Translations under genes and position numbers: made by a program | Notes under the pieces: model-generated | What the model was told of the DNA's origin: nothing | Database searches by the model: none | Seen by the model: only the letters and a program-made list of their open reading frames with translations | In this document: positions 5,572 to 6,801 of the stretch, piece by piece | Layout: every line of letters begins with the position of its first letter | Position numbering within the stretch: the first letter of the stretch is position 1 | Assembly: GCA_964602275.1 (NCBI GenBank) | Contig: CAZRQF010000055.1 | Span: forward strand, 1 to 6,801 | Source of the DNA: RGIG6291 sp964602275 | Lineage (GTDB): Bacteria; Bacillota; Clostridia; TANB77; UBA1234 | DNA: 6,801 bases | Direction: 5' to 3'

Positions 5572-6795
5572 ATGATATTACAATTTGTAAAAACAAATAT
5601 ACTTTCAAAAAAGTTAAGAAATTTTTTAACAATATTTTCAATTTTAATTAGTGTAATGTTAATAATAAGTGTTGAAAACTTGATGGCACAATTAAAAAGC
5701 AATGTTATAGAAAATGCAGGAACATATGACATCTTAGTTGGTGCTCCTGGAAGTGAAACACAACTTGTTTTAAGCTCAATGTTTTATTACGATTCGCCAA
5801 TTGCAAATATAAATATAGAATATTATGAGCAGTTACAAAAAGATAGTAGAGTTGCGAAGGTAGTGCCGCTTGGTATGGGAGATAACTATAACGGATATAG
5901 AATAATAGGCACATCACAAGATTTTTTTGATGAAACATATACTTTAAAAAATGGTAAAATGTTTGAAAATGATGGAGAAGTTGTGATAGGAGCTACTGTT
6001 GCCAAAGTTACGGGACTTAAAGTAGGAGATACCTTTTCGGGAATGCATGGGTTAACTTCTGAAAGTTCTTCTGGGCATAATCACGATAATTTTAAATATA
6101 CAGTTGTTGGTATATTAGATGCAACTAGGACTCCAAGTGATACCGTGCTATATACCACAATAGAAAGCTTATGGGAAGTTCATGGTTTGCACCATGATGA
6201 AGATGAACATAGTGAAGAAGCGGTAGTATCAGGACACGGCGCGCAAGAAGATACAGATGATTTGATAACTGCTCTTTTAGTAAAAACAACAAGTTTGGCA
6301 AATCAAATAGTAGTTTCAAATGAATTAAACGAAAATGATGATGTACAAGCAATAAACCCAGCAACAACACTTAGAAAGTTATTAGTAACGCTAAGTACAG
6401 GTGAGATAATAGTAACATTAGTTGCATATGTTTCAATATTCTTATCGGTAATAGTATTATTTACTACAATGCTTTCAGCTTCAATAGAACGAAGAAAAGA
6501 CATATCAATACTTAGAGCTTTAGGTGCAAACAGAAAAATAGTATTTTTGACAATATTGGTTGAAACATTAGTAATTGCAATTATAGGAGCGGTATTGGGC
6601 TTTATATTCTCACACATTGCAATTGGAATAGTAGGAAATTATACAGCAGAAACATATGGCTTAAATATAAGCGGTTTTGTAGTGCAACCTGCCGAATATT
6701 TAGTTTTACTTGGGGCAGTAATATTAAGTGCACTTGCAGGAGTGATTCCAGCAATAATGGTATACAAAACAGATGCCACAAGGTATTTAAAATAA
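5572..6795 (+). CDS. MacB/FtsX-type ABC permease with histidine-rich extracellular segment
   Basis: A 407-residue integral membrane partner of the preceding ATPase. It has the MacB/LolCE layout: an N-terminal amphipathic stretch, TM1 (about 18-38), a large extracellular domain (about 40-275), then TM2 (about 278-303), the cytoplasmic coupling segment IERRKDISILRALGANR (305-321), TM3 (about 323-348) and TM4 (about 374-397). The extracellular domain starts with YDILVGAPGS (52-61). Between residues 159 and 222 it holds eight His (159, 169, 171, 204, 207, 208, 213, 222), mixed with many Asp and Glu, including HNH and HGLHHDEDEH. This segment is unusual for a MacB permease and typical of metal-binding loops. 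The gene starts 11 nt after the ATPase stop, and its AGGAGGTG (5559-5566) overlaps that stop, so the two are translationally close. It is complete; only 6 nt follow in the window. Zinc or another divalent cation is the likely ligand, by inference. Confidence 0.9.
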   Translation: MILQFVKTNILSKKLRNFLTIFSILISVMLIISVENLMAQLKSNVIENAGTYDILVGAPGSETQLVLSSMFYYDSPIANINIEYYEQLQKDSRVAKVVPLGMGDNYNGYRIIGTSQDFFDETYTLKNGKMFENDGEVVIGATVAKVTGLKVGDTFSGMHGLTSESSSGHNHDNFKYTVVGILDATRTPSDTVLYTTIESLWEVHGLHHDEDEHSEEAVVSGHGAQEDTDDLITALLVKTTSLANQIVVSNELNENDDVQAINPATTLRKLLVTLSTGEIIVTLVAYVSIFLSVIVLFTTMLSASIERRKDISILRALGANRKIVFLTILVETLVIAIIGAVLGFIFSHIAIGIVGNYTAETYGLNISGFVVQPAEYLVLLGAVILSALAGVIPAIMVYKTDATRYLK

Positions 6796-6801
6796 AATGT
6801 T

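Noticed and set aside
6125..6370. Minus-strand frame rich in Leu and His
   Set aside because: Antisense of the His/Asp-rich permease segment; composition is a by-product of the opposite strand.

Overview
The window is AT-rich chromosomal DNA (by eye roughly 30% G+C) with strong AGGAGG-type ribosome binding sites, near-consensus sigma-A promoters and hairpin plus T-run terminators. This, with the style of the encoded proteins, points to a low-GC Firmicute, most likely a member of the Clostridia. No rRNA, tRNA, CRISPR array, integrase or transposase is visible.

Layout. (1) 1-264: the 3' end of an upstream plus-strand reading frame (ends at 164), followed by two tandem hairpins, the second a plus-strand terminator. 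(2) 265-481: a gene-poor stretch with two candidate promoters and a short degenerate or mini reading frame. (3) 482-1279: a stand-alone ATP-grasp ligase with its own extended -10 promoter. (4) 1302-1330: a bidirectional terminator shared with the convergent gene. (5) 1336-1845, minus strand: a trimeric-type dUTPase. (6) 1846-2077: a divergent promoter region holding an unusual long imperfect hairpin. (7) 2078-3721: glutamyl-tRNA synthetase (gltX), followed 22 nt later by a membrane-anchored protein with a CPFC motif (3744-4739) and a terminator. (8) 4818-6795: a strong promoter driving an ABC ATPase and a MacB/FtsX-type permease whose extracellular domain carries a histidine- and acid-rich segment.

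The most interesting unit is the right-hand third. The CPFC membrane protein looks like a divergent relative of the OB-fold proteins (DUF3299-like) that in Proteobacteria sit beside MacB-like ATPase/permease pairs in zinc-regulated loci. Together with the His-rich permease, the three genes read as a Firmicutes version of a metal-linked (probably zinc) MacB-type ABC system. This is inference from motifs and gene order. The substrate is not shown by the sequence.

Other points of interest are a Glu in place of the usual catalytic Asp in dUTPase motif III, the 72-nt imperfect inverted repeat between dUTPase and gltX, and an orphan ATP-grasp enzyme with no recognised substrate peptide. For three genes (dUTPase, gltX, the CPFC protein) the start codon is placed downstream of the longest possible start, because the ribosome binding site or promoter decides it.
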